Below, piece after piece: positions 1 through 7,967 of a DNA stretch of 32,466 nt. This DNA is from an uncultured Selenomonadales bacterium (GTDB lineage: Bacteria; Bacillota; Negativicutes; Acidaminococcales; Acidaminococcaceae). The stretch lies in NCBI GenBank assembly GCA_900315345.1, contig OMYP01000019.1:1-32466 (forward strand). Reading direction: 5' to 3'. Both the position numbers and the translations under genes were made by a program. The notes beneath the pieces were generated by a model. The model was not told the origin of the DNA. It ran no database searches and saw only the letters and a program-made list of their open reading frames with translations. Every line of letters starts with the position of its first letter. Position 1 is the first letter of the stretch.

Positions 1-124
1 GTTTATCAGGTAAGGCAACAATGCTTTATACTGCGCTACGCGACGCGGGACACACCCGAGCGTTAGTGCCGCAAGTAAAGGTTGCATCAGCCGGGCGCAC
101 AAACTTCAATTTCCGTTCTGAATC
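1..124. other. Left-edge sequence with no supported gene
   Basis: These bases lie beyond the terminator of the minus-strand exported-protein gene. Reading frames crossing them are shadows of that gene and have no ribosome-binding site or recognisable product. Bases 98-112 contain a 12-mer (AAATTGAAGTTT on the minus strand) that recurs in the intergenic DNA near 4727 and near 32283. Confidence 0.5.
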
Positions 125-158
125 AAAAAACGGCCCTGCAATATGCAGAACCGTTTTT
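125..158 (-). terminator. Rho-independent terminator of the His-rich exported protein gene
   Basis: AAAACGG-type arms at about 125-133 and 151-158 pair, with an inner CTGCA/TGCAG stem. Read on the minus strand, the hairpin is followed by TTTTTTGATT. It starts just past the TAA stop at 165-167. Confidence 0.8.
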
Positions 159-164
159 AGTAGT

Positions 165-1073
165 TTACTTGTGAGGCCTATGGCCTCCGGGTCCATGACC
201 GTGGGGTCCGCCATGGTGGCGGGGAGGCGGTCCGCCGTGGTGACGATGGTGGTGTCCCCAACCCCAGCCCCAATCCATGCCGATGATGACCGGGGGTGGA
301 ACATAAGCCCTGCGGGCCTCATAGACAGCGATGTCCTGCTGGTCCATTACAGCGAACCGGAGCTTTTCGCTTTTTACATAACCGCCAATCTCCACTTCTG
401 CCAATACATCCGCATACCCTCTGGCATTGCCGGAAATCAGCAGCTGCCCGTTTTCCTCTTTAATGGTAGCGGTATTTTCATTCAGGCTAGTCAGGGTCAG
501 ATCGTAGGGCAGATTGCCGGGAACCCGTACCAACACTTTGCCGGAGCTTTTTAAAGGAATGATGGCGCTGGCGCGATACAGTTCCACTTTCTTCAGCAGC
601 TTTTCCGTAGAGCCTTCCAGCAACTCTACACTGCCGTCTTCCGGAAAACGGCGGAAGGCACAGCTGTCATCTTTTGCAAGATAGAATTCGCCTACCTGGG
701 TGTTCATATCCGGGGCAAACACATTGACATGGTAAAAATAATTTCCGGCCAGGCTTTTGTCCATTCGGTAAAAGTAGGGCTGGGATGCATCCAGTCCGGT
801 CTTTTCCGGGTCAAGGCCTTCCAGAAGGGCCACAGCCTTGTCCAGCTTCTTCCCGCTGGTAATATAATATTTGGCTAATGCCTGCTCTCTGGCGGCGGCC
901 CGCATTTTTTCAGACCGGGCCTTGGAAAAAACAGAACCGTCTTTGTATTCTGCCGCAGCTGTCGGCTCTTTCTGGTTTATGGCTTTGGCCTCTGCGTGAA
1001 AAGGAAACGCAAGACCGGCAGCAATAACCGAAACGGCCAGAAAGCCGGCGGCGCTTTTCATCCATTTTTTCAT
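165..1073 (-). CDS. Exported protein of unknown function with His/Gly/Pro-rich C-terminal tail
   Basis: I do not recognise a family for this 302-residue protein. The N-terminus has a Lys-rich start, a hydrophobic core and a Phe-His-Ala-Glu-Ala end near residues 24-29, typical of a Sec signal peptide cut by signal peptidase I, so export is likely. The body (about 30-260) is mixed charged and beta-rich and has no visible catalytic motif. The last ~40 residues start with a WGWGWG stretch, then about 11 histidines spaced by Gly, Pro and Arg. Such tails often bind Ni, Zn or Cu, but metal binding here is only inferred. The ATG at 1071-1073 has a GGAGG site just upstream on its strand. The gene stands alone, divergent from the phosphatase genes, and ends at its own terminator. 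Confidence 0.75.
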   Translation of the reverse strand: MKKWMKSAAGFLAVSVIAAGLAFPFHAEAKAINQKEPTAAAEYKDGSVFSKARSEKMRAAAREQALAKYYITSGKKLDKAVALLEGLDPEKTGLDASQPYFYRMDKSLAGNYFYHVNVFAPDMNTQVGEFYLAKDDSCAFRRFPEDGSVELLEGSTEKLLKKVELYRASAIIPLKSSGKVLVRVPGNLPYDLTLTSLNENTATIKEENGQLLISGNARGYADVLAEVEIGGYVKSEKLRFAVMDQQDIAVYEARRAYVPPPVIIGMDWGWGWGHHHRHHGGPPPRHHGGPHGHGPGGHRPHK

Positions 1074-1392
1074 GGCGCTACCTCCGTATAAAAATTGAAC
1101 GAATCAAATACATTGTGAAAATCCTTTTGTTGTGTTAACTATAAAACAAAATTTTGGCAAATTTATGACAAAACGGCTGAATTTTCGGGCAACCGTTCAA
1201 ATTCATATAACCGGTGTTTCCTAAATTTTCAAAATCGGTTACAATTATAGCAGGAGAATATAATAGGAGCAGCCCCACAAGAGGCAGAATATAATTTTTT
1301 TGCGCTCGCTGGTAAAACGGAGCGCTGTTTTGTTTCGTCCCGGCAGCGATTAAAATTTGTTTCAGGACCCGCTGCCTTCAGGAGGTGATAGC
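1074..1392. promoter_or_regulatory. Divergent intergenic region (319 bases)
   Basis: This AT-rich stretch must carry the promoters of both flanking genes. On the plus strand there are TATAAT hexamers at 1259-1264 and 1290-1295, but neither has a good -35 box at 16-18 bases. On the minus strand a weak TTGCCA-17-TAACAC pair lies near 1131-1160. A 6-bp hairpin (GCGCTC 1302-1307 / GAGCGC 1320-1325) followed by TGTTTTGTTT sits in the leader of the phosphatase gene and could be a weak attenuator. No gene is seen here. Confidence 0.35.
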
Positions 1393-2103
1393 ATGATCGG
1401 AGGGCGGATCATGGCCGTGGGGGATATCCACGGTATGTACGATAAATTAAAAATGCTGATGCGCCGCATTAAATTTGATCCGGTGCAGGATAAACTTATC
1501 TTCCTGGGTGATACTATCGACCGGGGACCGGAATCCCTGCAATGTTTTGATTATGTGATGCACTTGCAGAAAAAATATCCGGAATCGGTCATTTTCCTTA
1601 TGGGCAACCACGAACGCCATATGCTGAACTATTACGACGCCCTGGCTAAGGCGAAAGACGAACTGGATGTGCGCCTGTTAAACCGCACCAGCGAATGGCT
1701 GGTCTACGGCGGGGACAAGACCCTGCCGCAGCTGCAGCAGTTAGGTTCCAAAGCATTGCAGCACCGGCTGGATTATGCCCGGAACCTGCCGTTATATTAC
1801 CGTAGCGGAAATTTCTTTTTCTGTCACGCGGGGGTGGATCCGGAGACGTCTTTGGAGCAGCAGCAGGAAAAAGACCTGATCTGGATCAGGGAAAAATTCT
1901 ACAATAATTATCGCGGAAAAGAAACGGTCGTGGTAGGGCATACGCCTATCCAGAATTTGCAGTATATGTTTAAGGGCATCGTCTGGGATATGTACCCGGT
2001 CATCCGTCCCAACAACATTATCCTGTGCGATACGGGTGCCTGTCTGGAAGGAGGACGCCTTTCCTGTATTGATGTGATTACCAAATACGTGTGGCAGGCG
2101 TGA
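1393..2103 (+). CDS. PPP-family metallophosphoesterase (serine/threonine phosphatase-like)
   Basis: This 236-residue cytoplasmic protein carries the motif series of the PPP phosphoprotein phosphatase superfamily: GDIHG (about 11-15), GDTIDRG (about 40-46), GNHER (about 72-76), FCHAG (about 144) and VVGHTPI (about 184). These supply the Asp, His and Asn ligands of a two-metal centre. Bacterial relatives dephosphorylate phosphoproteins or dinucleoside polyphosphates; the substrate cannot be told from sequence. I chose the ATG at 1393 because AGGAGGTGAT lies at 1380-1389 with ideal spacing. A TTG 36 bases upstream in the same frame has no ribosome-binding site. The next gene is also a metallophosphatase, of a different family, 98 bases downstream. 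Confidence 0.85.
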   Translation: MIGGRIMAVGDIHGMYDKLKMLMRRIKFDPVQDKLIFLGDTIDRGPESLQCFDYVMHLQKKYPESVIFLMGNHERHMLNYYDALAKAKDELDVRLLNRTSEWLVYGGDKTLPQLQQLGSKALQHRLDYARNLPLYYRSGNFFFCHAGVDPETSLEQQQEKDLIWIREKFYNNYRGKETVVVGHTPIQNLQYMFKGIVWDMYPVIRPNNIILCDTGACLEGGRLSCIDVITKYVWQA

Positions 2104-2201
2104 AGATTTATATCGGGATGTTTTTTGCTATTTTACATTTGCAATGAGTTTAACTGATACGTGAAAGAATGTGTTGCTGAAAAAGCGGAAGGGCGTATTC
2201 A

Positions 2202-3674
2202 ATGAAACATTTAAAAAAACTGACACTGCTCCATTCCAACGATCTCCATGGGGATTTCCTTGTAGAAAAAGTTGACGAAAAGCTGATCGGCGGCGTTTCC
2301 ATGCTTTCCGGTTATGTGAACAAGGTGCGGCGGGAAGAAGAAAATGTTGTCTACGCCGTTGCCGGCGACATGTTCCAGGGGTCTCTTATCGATTCGGAAT
2401 ACAAGGGCATCTCCACCATAGAAATTATGAACCTGCTGGCCCCGGACGTAGTGACAATCGGTAATCATGAAGTGGATTACGGTCTGGCCCACCTGCTGTT
2501 CCTGGAAAAATGCGCAAACTTCCCAATAATCAATGCCAATATGTACCTGAAAAGCAACGGAAGGCGGCTGTTTAAATCCCATGAAATTTTGCATATTGAC
2601 GGCATGAAAGTGTTGTTTATCGGTATTCTGACAGAAGAGGTGCTGCAGAAAACAAAACTGGAAAAGCTCATCGGTACCCTGGTGGATATTGAGGCGGCGG
2701 CAGGCGAAGTGGGGCGCATTTGCGATTCCTACCAGACGGAAGATATCGATTTTACGGTGCTGCTGACCCATATCGGTTTAGAAGCTGACAAAGAGCTTGC
2801 TTCCAAACTGGATCCCCGCTGGGGCGTGGATCTGATCATCGGGGGGCACAGCCACACCCTGCTGGAACAGCCCGTTGAAGTGAATGGCATTCCCATCGTG
2901 CAGGCGGCTTCCGGTACCGACCAGATCGGGCGTTTTGACATAATAGTGGATACAGATTTAAATACTATCGACAGCTATACCTGGCAACTGATCTCCATTA
3001 ACCCGGAACACTGCCCGGAAGACAAAGCCCTGAAAGAAGTAATCGAAAAATACCATGCTCTAACGGAATCCAAATACAATCGCATCCTGACGCGGTTCCC
3101 GGAAAGGTACACCCATCCCGGGCGGCATATGGAGACCCCGGTGGGAAAAATTTTTGCGGACGCTTTTAAGGAATCCCTGGGGCTTGACATCATGCTGGAA
3201 GCTTCCGGCAGCCTGCGGGGCTATTCTATCGGACCCATCATGACCCTGAAGGATATGCAGGAGATGCATCCCTTTAATGAAGAAGTTTACCGTTATAAGG
3301 TGACCGGGAAGCAGTTCCGTCATATGATGGAATATATGCTGCGGGACGAAGCCTTTGACGGCGTTTCCCATACGGAATTTTACCAGTTCTCCGAAGGTAT
3401 GCGGGTCGTTTACAGCAAAAAGAAGAAAAAAATCCTCAGCTTTACCATGTATGGGAGGGAAGTAGGGGACGACGAACTGCTGCGGGTTGGTATGCACCAG
3501 TTCCATTTTAAAAATCTGCAGACCGGGCTGAATATATCAGAAGAGGAAATTGTCCGCAATGCAGTGCCAAAAGTTGTGTCAACCCAAAGCCACAGCGTAC
3601 TGGAAGAATATTTTTCCTCCCATCCCCATCTGACCGCTCCGGAAGAACAACGGCTGGTGATCTTGGAAGAATAA
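2202..3674 (+). CDS. 5'-nucleotidase / UshA-type bifunctional metallophosphatase, cytoplasmic form
   Basis: This 490-residue protein has the calcineurin-like domain of the 5'-nucleotidase/UshA/CpdB family in the N-terminal half: SNDLHG (about 13-18), AGDMFQG (about 54-60), GNHEVDYG (about 87-94) and GGHSHT (about 215-220). The C-terminal half, from about residue 305, matches a 5'-nucleotidase substrate-binding domain (SLRGYSIG, MHPFNEEVYRYKVTGKQF region). UshA itself is periplasmic, but no signal peptide is visible here, so it probably acts in the cytoplasm like Bacillus YunD. Likely substrates are nucleoside monophosphates, cyclic nucleotides or nucleotide sugars. GGAAGGG lies about 8 bases before the ATG. 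The gene is convergent with uppP and shares its terminator. Confidence 0.85.
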   Translation: MKHLKKLTLLHSNDLHGDFLVEKVDEKLIGGVSMLSGYVNKVRREEENVVYAVAGDMFQGSLIDSEYKGISTIEIMNLLAPDVVTIGNHEVDYGLAHLLFLEKCANFPIINANMYLKSNGRRLFKSHEILHIDGMKVLFIGILTEEVLQKTKLEKLIGTLVDIEAAAGEVGRICDSYQTEDIDFTVLLTHIGLEADKELASKLDPRWGVDLIIGGHSHTLLEQPVEVNGIPIVQAASGTDQIGRFDIIVDTDLNTIDSYTWQLISINPEHCPEDKALKEVIEKYHALTESKYNRILTRFPERYTHPGRHMETPVGKIFADAFKESLGLDIMLEASGSLRGYSIGPIMTLKDMQEMHPFNEEVYRYKVTGKQFRHMMEYMLRDEAFDGVSHTEFYQFSEGMRVVYSKKKKKILSFTMYGREVGDDELLRVGMHQFHFKNLQTGLNISEEEIVRNAVPKVVSTQSHSVLEEYFSSHPHLTAPEEQRLVILEE

Positions 3675-3731
3675 AACGTGTTTCAGATTATTAAAGTTAC
3701 CATGTTTGTGTTCAGACAGCATTGAAAATAA

Positions 3732-3765
3732 AAACTCCGTTATCCCGATGTGGATAACGGAGTTT
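3732..3765. terminator. Bidirectional terminator between the 5'-nucleotidase and uppP
   Basis: Perfect 14-bp stem (3732-3745 with 3752-3765, core ACTCCGTTATCC) around a 6-base loop. The minus-strand tail is TTTTTATTTT, a good U-tract for uppP. The plus-strand tail is weaker. Confidence 0.85.
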
Positions 3766-3783
3766 AAAATTACTTGCAGCTTT

Positions 3784-4614
3784 TTAATTTAAAAATTTAA
3801 AGTAAACCAGTACCAGAATGCCCAGCACGATACGATAGTAACCAAAGGGAATAAAGTTGTGCTTTTTAATGTAACTCATCAGAAAGCGGATGACGATGAT
3901 GCTTACAATGAAAGCCACGATACAGCCTACGGTCAGGAGCAGCAGTTCGTTGCTGTCAAACACAAAGCCCATGCGCATGACATATTTGATCAGTTTCAGC
4001 AGGGAAGCGCCGATCATAACCGGGATGGCCAGATAAAAGGTAAATTCTGCCGCTACGCTGCGCTCCAGGCCAATCAGCAGGCCGCCGATGATGGTTGAGC
4101 CGGAACGGGAAGTGCCGGGCACCAGGGAAAATAACTGGAAGACACCCACTTCAAAAGCTTTCCGGTATGAAATATCTTCCACTCGTTGGACGGATTTTGA
4201 TCCCAGGTCATATTTTTCAATGATTACAAATAAAAATCCGTAGGCGATCAGGGCCAGCGATACTACTTGCGGCGTAAAAAAATTTTCTTCCATCCAGTCA
4301 TCGAACAGGATGCCAATAATTGCAGCTGGGAAACAGGCTACAATGATTTTTCCCCACAGGTTCAGGGTGGCGCGGTCTAAGGTCAGGGAACCGTTGTTAT
4401 TTTTTAACGGCCAGATTTTTTCAAAATATAAAATGATAACCGCTAATATAGCGCCCAACTGGATTACTACTTCAAACAGTTTATAAAATTCGGCGCTGAC
4501 CCCTAAGTGGATGAACTTGTCCAGCAGGATCATATGGCCGGTTGAAGATATTGGCAACCATTCGGTAACGCCTTCTACGATACCGAACAGCACGGCTTTT
4601 AATAACTCAAGCAC
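3784..4614 (-). CDS. uppP: Undecaprenyl-diphosphatase UppP (BacA)
   Basis: UppP removes a phosphate from undecaprenyl diphosphate so that the lipid carrier can be reused for peptidoglycan and other surface polymers; overproduction gives bacitracin resistance. This 276-residue integral membrane protein has both family signatures: the ExxxE region with following PISSTGH (E14, E18, S23-H27), and PGTSRSGST at about 166-174, which holds the catalytic Ser/Arg. Several long hydrophobic segments cover the protein, and its length is normal for the family. The start is GTG at 4612-4614 with AAAGGAG nine bases upstream on its strand. It is a single-gene unit, divergent from the Fe-S assembly genes. Confidence 0.96.
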   Translation of the reverse strand: MLELLKAVLFGIVEGVTEWLPISSTGHMILLDKFIHLGVSAEFYKLFEVVIQLGAILAVIILYFEKIWPLKNNNGSLTLDRATLNLWGKIIVACFPAAIIGILFDDWMEENFFTPQVVSLALIAYGFLFVIIEKYDLGSKSVQRVEDISYRKAFEVGVFQLFSLVPGTSRSGSTIIGGLLIGLERSVAAEFTFYLAIPVMIGASLLKLIKYVMRMGFVFDSNELLLLTVGCIVAFIVSIIVIRFLMSYIKKHNFIPFGYYRIVLGILVLVYFKFLN

Positions 4615-4649
4615 AGTAAATTGCTCCTTTATAAATTTAATGCTTTCCT

Positions 4650-4658
4650 ATTGTACCA
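4650..4658 (-). promoter_or_regulatory. Probable extended -10 promoter of uppP
   Basis: On the minus strand TGG precedes TACAAT, an extended -10 arrangement about 35 bases before the uppP start. No strong -35 box is seen. Confidence 0.45.
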
Positions 4659-4772
4659 TATTATGAGAAAATTGCTACCGGAATTTTTCTGATTTATGGT
4701 AAACCGGAATTTATCAGACGTGCAGATAAACTTCAATTTTACAGACTGGTCACATAAATTTGATCTAATCTG

Positions 4773-4781
4773 TGGTATAAT
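4773..4781 (+). promoter_or_regulatory. Probable extended -10 promoter of the Fe-S assembly/miaB/mutSL run
   Basis: TGG followed by a perfect TATAAT (4776-4781) lies about 40 bases before the SufC-like gene. The -35 region lacks a clear TTGACA. No other convincing promoter was seen before mutL, so it may drive the whole run. Confidence 0.5.
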
Positions 4782-4822
4782 ATATTATTACAAAAATAAC
4801 AGGAGAATCTTCAGGAGGAACC

Positions 4823-5563
4823 ATGCTGGAACTAAAAGATATCAGCTTTAACGTGCAGGATGAAGACAAAGAGAAAGAAATCATCCGGCATTTGAATTTA
4901 ACTATTGACGACGGCAAGTTTGTAGTGGTAACAGGCCCCAACGGCGGCGGCAAATCCACCATGGCCAAACTTATCGCCGGCATTGAAACTCCCAGCGAGG
5001 GAAAAGTTTTCTTCAATGGGGAAGACATTACGGAAAAGAGTATTACGGAGCGGGCGAAGATGGGTATCAGTTTTGCTTTCCAGCAACCGGCCCGGTTCAA
5101 GGGCATCACAGTACTGGACCTGTTGCGCATTGCGGCGAGCAAACAGCTCACAGTCAGCGCCAGCTGCGAATTTTTATCCGAAGTGGGTCTCTGCGCCCGG
5201 GATTACATAAACCGGGAAGTAAACGCCTCTCTTTCCGGGGGCGAGTTGAAGAGGATTGAAATCGCAACCGTACTGGCGCGGGGCACCCAGCTGGCCATCT
5301 TTGACGAACCGGAAGCGGGCATCGACCTGTGGAGCTTCCAGAACTTGATCCGCGTCTTTGAACGTATGCGCCATGCCAATACCCGGTCCATCCTGATCAT
5401 TTCCCATCAGGAACGGATCCTGGAAATCGCGGATGAAATCGTGGTGCTGGCTAACGGACAGGTCAGCAAACACGGTCCGAGAGAAGAAATTTTACCGGAG
5501 CTATTGGGCACCAACAACGCGGTTGGAGTGTGCGGGTGCCTGAAAAGGAGGGATGACCTGTGA
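4823..5563 (+). CDS. sufC: SufC-type ABC ATPase of a minimal Fe-S assembly system (SmsC-like)
   Basis: SufC is the soluble ABC ATPase that binds SufB/SufD-type scaffolds and drives their shape change during Fe-S cluster assembly. This 246-residue protein shows Walker A GPNGGGKST (about 39-47), the Q-loop (FAFQQPA), the signature LSGGELKR (about 137) and Walker B LAIFDEPEAGID (about 156), followed by the switch His in ISHQER. DEPEAGID is typical of SufC rather than of transporters. There is no membrane partner; the next gene, overlapping by four bases, is a short SufB/D-like scaffold. The ATG at 4823 has AGGAGG 5 bases upstream. No sufS, sufU, sufE or second scaffold gene is adjacent, which fits the two-gene SUF-like minimal system (SMS). 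Confidence 0.9.
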   Translation: MLELKDISFNVQDEDKEKEIIRHLNLTIDDGKFVVVTGPNGGGKSTMAKLIAGIETPSEGKVFFNGEDITEKSITERAKMGISFAFQQPARFKGITVLDLLRIAASKQLTVSASCEFLSEVGLCARDYINREVNASLSGGELKRIEIATVLARGTQLAIFDEPEAGIDLWSFQNLIRVFERMRHANTRSILIISHQERILEIADEIVVLANGQVSKHGPREEILPELLGTNNAVGVCGCLKRRDDL

Positions 5564-6480
5564 TCGATGCAATTCAGAAACGGCTTCTGGCAGAAATCGC
5601 TGACCTTCATACGGTTCCCACGGGGGCTTATAACATCCGGGCCAACAGCAAGATGGCGGCCCGTAATACCACAGCCAATATTGATATTATTTCAAAATCC
5701 GACGTCAGCGGTATTGATATCCGCATAAAGCCCGGCACGAAAAAAGAAAGCGTCCACATCCCTGTGGTGCTGAGCAACAGCGGCATCAAGGAAACGGTAT
5801 ACAACGATTTTTATATCGGGGAAGACTGCGACGTGGTGATCGTAGCCGGCTGCGGCATCCATAACTGCGGCGTGCAGGATTCACAGCATGACGGCGTCCA
5901 TCGGTTCTTTGTAGGGAAAAACAGCAAAGTAAAATATGTGGAAAAACATTACGGCGAAGGGGACGGCCGGGCTAAACGGATTCTGAACCCGGTGACGGAA
6001 GCGTACCTGGAAGAAGGCAGCTCCATGGAAATGGAGATGGTGCAGATTAAAGGCGTGGACTCCACTGTCCGCACTACGAAGGCGGAACTGGCGGCCAATG
6101 CTTCCCTTATCGTGCGGGAGCGCCTCATGACCCATGGCAGCCAGACGGCGAAAAGCATTTATGAAACCTATCTGAACGGGGACGGGGCTTCAGCGGACGT
6201 GGTATCCCGGTCTGTGGCAAGGGAAGAGTCCTTCCAGGAATTTTCTTCCCGCATTACCGGTAATGCAGCCTGCAAGGGCCATACGGAATGCGATGCCATC
6301 ATTATGGACAAGGCCCGGGTACTGGCCATTCCCCAGCTGGACGCCAACAACGTGGACGCGGCCCTGGTACACGAAGCGGCCATTGGCAAAATTGCCGGGG
6401 AACAGCTCATTAAGCTGATGACCCTTGGACTGACCCGGGAAGAGGCGGAAGAGCAGATCATCAACGGCTTTTTGAAATAA
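5560..6480 (+). CDS. sufB: Short SufB/SufD-family Fe-S scaffold protein (SmsB-like)
   Basis: SufB/SufD-family proteins form the beta-helix scaffold on which Fe-S clusters are built together with SufC. At 306 residues this one is much shorter than typical SufB (about 470), matching the compact scaffold of two-gene systems. A Cys-rich motif GCGIHNCG (C98 and C103, with a further Cys near 90) and HDGVHRFF follow, and the C-terminal part has the family-like GHTECDAIIMD and LVHEAAIGKI stretches. The Cys residues are plausible cluster ligands, by inference. The start is GTG at 5560, sharing GTGA with the SufC-like stop, so translation is probably coupled. miaB, which needs Fe-S clusters, begins 15 bases after the stop. 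Confidence 0.85.
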   Translation: MIDAIQKRLLAEIADLHTVPTGAYNIRANSKMAARNTTANIDIISKSDVSGIDIRIKPGTKKESVHIPVVLSNSGIKETVYNDFYIGEDCDVVIVAGCGIHNCGVQDSQHDGVHRFFVGKNSKVKYVEKHYGEGDGRAKRILNPVTEAYLEEGSSMEMEMVQIKGVDSTVRTTKAELAANASLIVRERLMTHGSQTAKSIYETYLNGDGASADVVSRSVAREESFQEFSSRITGNAACKGHTECDAIIMDKARVLAIPQLDANNVDAALVHEAAIGKIAGEQLIKLMTLGLTREEAEEQIINGFLK

Positions 6481-6495
6481 AACGGAAGAAAAAAT

Positions 6496-7950
6496 ATGAA
6501 CGATAAAACTTATTATGCCATTTTAAATTACGGCTGCCAGATGAATGAAAGCGACGCGGAGCATTACGCGGGGCAGCTGGAAGAGTTGGGTTATGCCCGG
6601 ACGGAGGATCTTTTCCAGGCGGACGTGGTGGTGGTGAATACCTGTTGCGTTCGGGAAAGTGCCGAGCTGCGGATCCTGGGTAAGATCGGCGAGCTGAAAA
6701 ACGTAAAGGCCCATCATCCGGGACAGGTGATCTGTGTGGCAGGCTGCATGGCCCAGAAGGACGGGGCGGCTTTAGTAAAAAAATATCCCCAGATCGACCT
6801 GTTGCTGGGGACTTCCTATGTGAATTCTTTCAAAAAAATTTTGCAGGACTATCTGGAAGAACGAAGGAAAGGCGTGTTCACCAGTTTAGAAGTGCAGAGC
6901 AGCGAGTTTGAAGGGCATCGGGTACGGGAAAGCGGCTTCAGCGCCTGGGTTCCCATCATGTACGGATGCAACAACTTCTGTACCTATTGCATTGTGCCAT
7001 ATGTCCGGGGCCGGGAACGGAGCCGTAGCATCGAAAATATACTGGATGAAGTGCGGACAGCAGTGGCCAACGGCTATAAAGAAATTACCCTGTTAGGCCA
7101 GAACGTGGATTCCTACGGCAAGGATTTTCTTCGGAACCATGAAGAAGAAAAGCTGTTGTCTGTCAGTACCGCCGCAGGGGAAGAGGACAAAGAGGCATGG
7201 AAGACGGAACCTTTCGCCGCACTTTTAAAAGCGGTGGATAAAGTGCCTGGCGTGGAACGTGTCCATTTTATGACCAGTCATCCAAGGGATATGTCGGAAG
7301 AAGTGATTAAAACCGTAGCCGGCGGAACCCATCTGTGCGAGCATTTCCATGTGGCGTTGCAGAGCGGCAGCAGCCGGATTTTAAAGGCTATGAACCGGGG
7401 GTATACCCGGGAGCGGTTCCTGGAACTGGTGAAAACCATCCGCAGCTATATCCCACAGGCGTCCATTACCACGGATATCATTGTAGGCTTTCCCGGGGAA
7501 ACAGAAGAGGATTTCGCCGAGACCTGTAGTTTGGTGGAAGAGGTGGGCTTTGATTCCGCTTTTACCTTTATTTATTCCAAACGCAGCGGCACCCCGGCGG
7601 CCCGTATGAAGGAGCAGGTGCCCGATGATGTAAAGCACGCCCGTTTGGAAAAACTCATGGAAGTGCAGAACGCCCGGTCCCTGTGCATAAACCGGAAGCT
7701 CGTGGGCCAGACGGTGGAAGTGATGGCGGAAGGGCCTACGGAAAAACATCCGGAGACCTGGAGCGGCCGTACCCGGGGCAACAAGCTGGTGCTGTGGCTG
7801 CAGAACACCCCGGCCGAAGATGCGGATGGAAACGAAAGGACAGTAAATACGGCAGAGGGCAGCAATCTGCCTGTCTGCCCCGGCCAGCTGGTACATGTAA
7901 AAGTGGAAAGCGCCCAGACCTGGCTGGTGAAAGGCTCACGGGTCGATTAA
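6496..7950 (+). CDS. miaB: tRNA-2-methylthio-N6-dimethylallyladenosine synthase MiaB
   Basis: MiaB is a radical-SAM methylthiotransferase that turns i6A37 into ms2i6A37 in tRNAs reading codons that start with U. The 484-residue protein has the N-terminal UPF0004 domain with its three cluster-binding Cys motifs (YGCQMNESDAE, NTCCVRESAE, VAGCMAQ), the radical-SAM motif CNNFCTYC (C158, C162, C165), and a C-terminal TRAM domain from about 400. The QMNESDAE motif and RVHFMTSHP separate MiaB from MtaB and RimO. The TRAM region contains an acidic insert near 445-460, and a further insert near 215-235 is variable. It follows the Fe-S assembly pair and precedes mutS by 17 bases. MiaA, which supplies its i6A substrate, is encoded in the same run at 13.7 kb. 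Confidence 0.95.
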   Translation: MNDKTYYAILNYGCQMNESDAEHYAGQLEELGYARTEDLFQADVVVVNTCCVRESAELRILGKIGELKNVKAHHPGQVICVAGCMAQKDGAALVKKYPQIDLLLGTSYVNSFKKILQDYLEERRKGVFTSLEVQSSEFEGHRVRESGFSAWVPIMYGCNNFCTYCIVPYVRGRERSRSIENILDEVRTAVANGYKEITLLGQNVDSYGKDFLRNHEEEKLLSVSTAAGEEDKEAWKTEPFAALLKAVDKVPGVERVHFMTSHPRDMSEEVIKTVAGGTHLCEHFHVALQSGSSRILKAMNRGYTRERFLELVKTIRSYIPQASITTDIIVGFPGETEEDFAETCSLVEEVGFDSAFTFIYSKRSGTPAARMKEQVPDDVKHARLEKLMEVQNARSLCINRKLVGQTVEVMAEGPTEKHPETWSGRTRGNKLVLWLQNTPAEDADGNERTVNTAEGSNLPVCPGQLVHVKVESAQTWLVKGSRVD

Positions 7951-7967
7951 ACGATACGGGAGGAATT

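Noticed and set aside
1357..1392. Upstream TTG start for the PPP phosphatase
   Set aside because: No ribosome-binding site precedes it, whereas AGGAGGTGAT is placed ideally before ATG 1393.
2132..2160. Promoter TTTACA-17-TGATAC before the 5'-nucleotidase gene
   Set aside because: The -10 match is poor, and the gene is probably read through from the upstream phosphatase.
7683..7967. 95-codon N-terminal extension of mutS
   Set aside because: It overlaps the end of miaB in another frame; the MutS family start and a good ribosome-binding site are at 7968.
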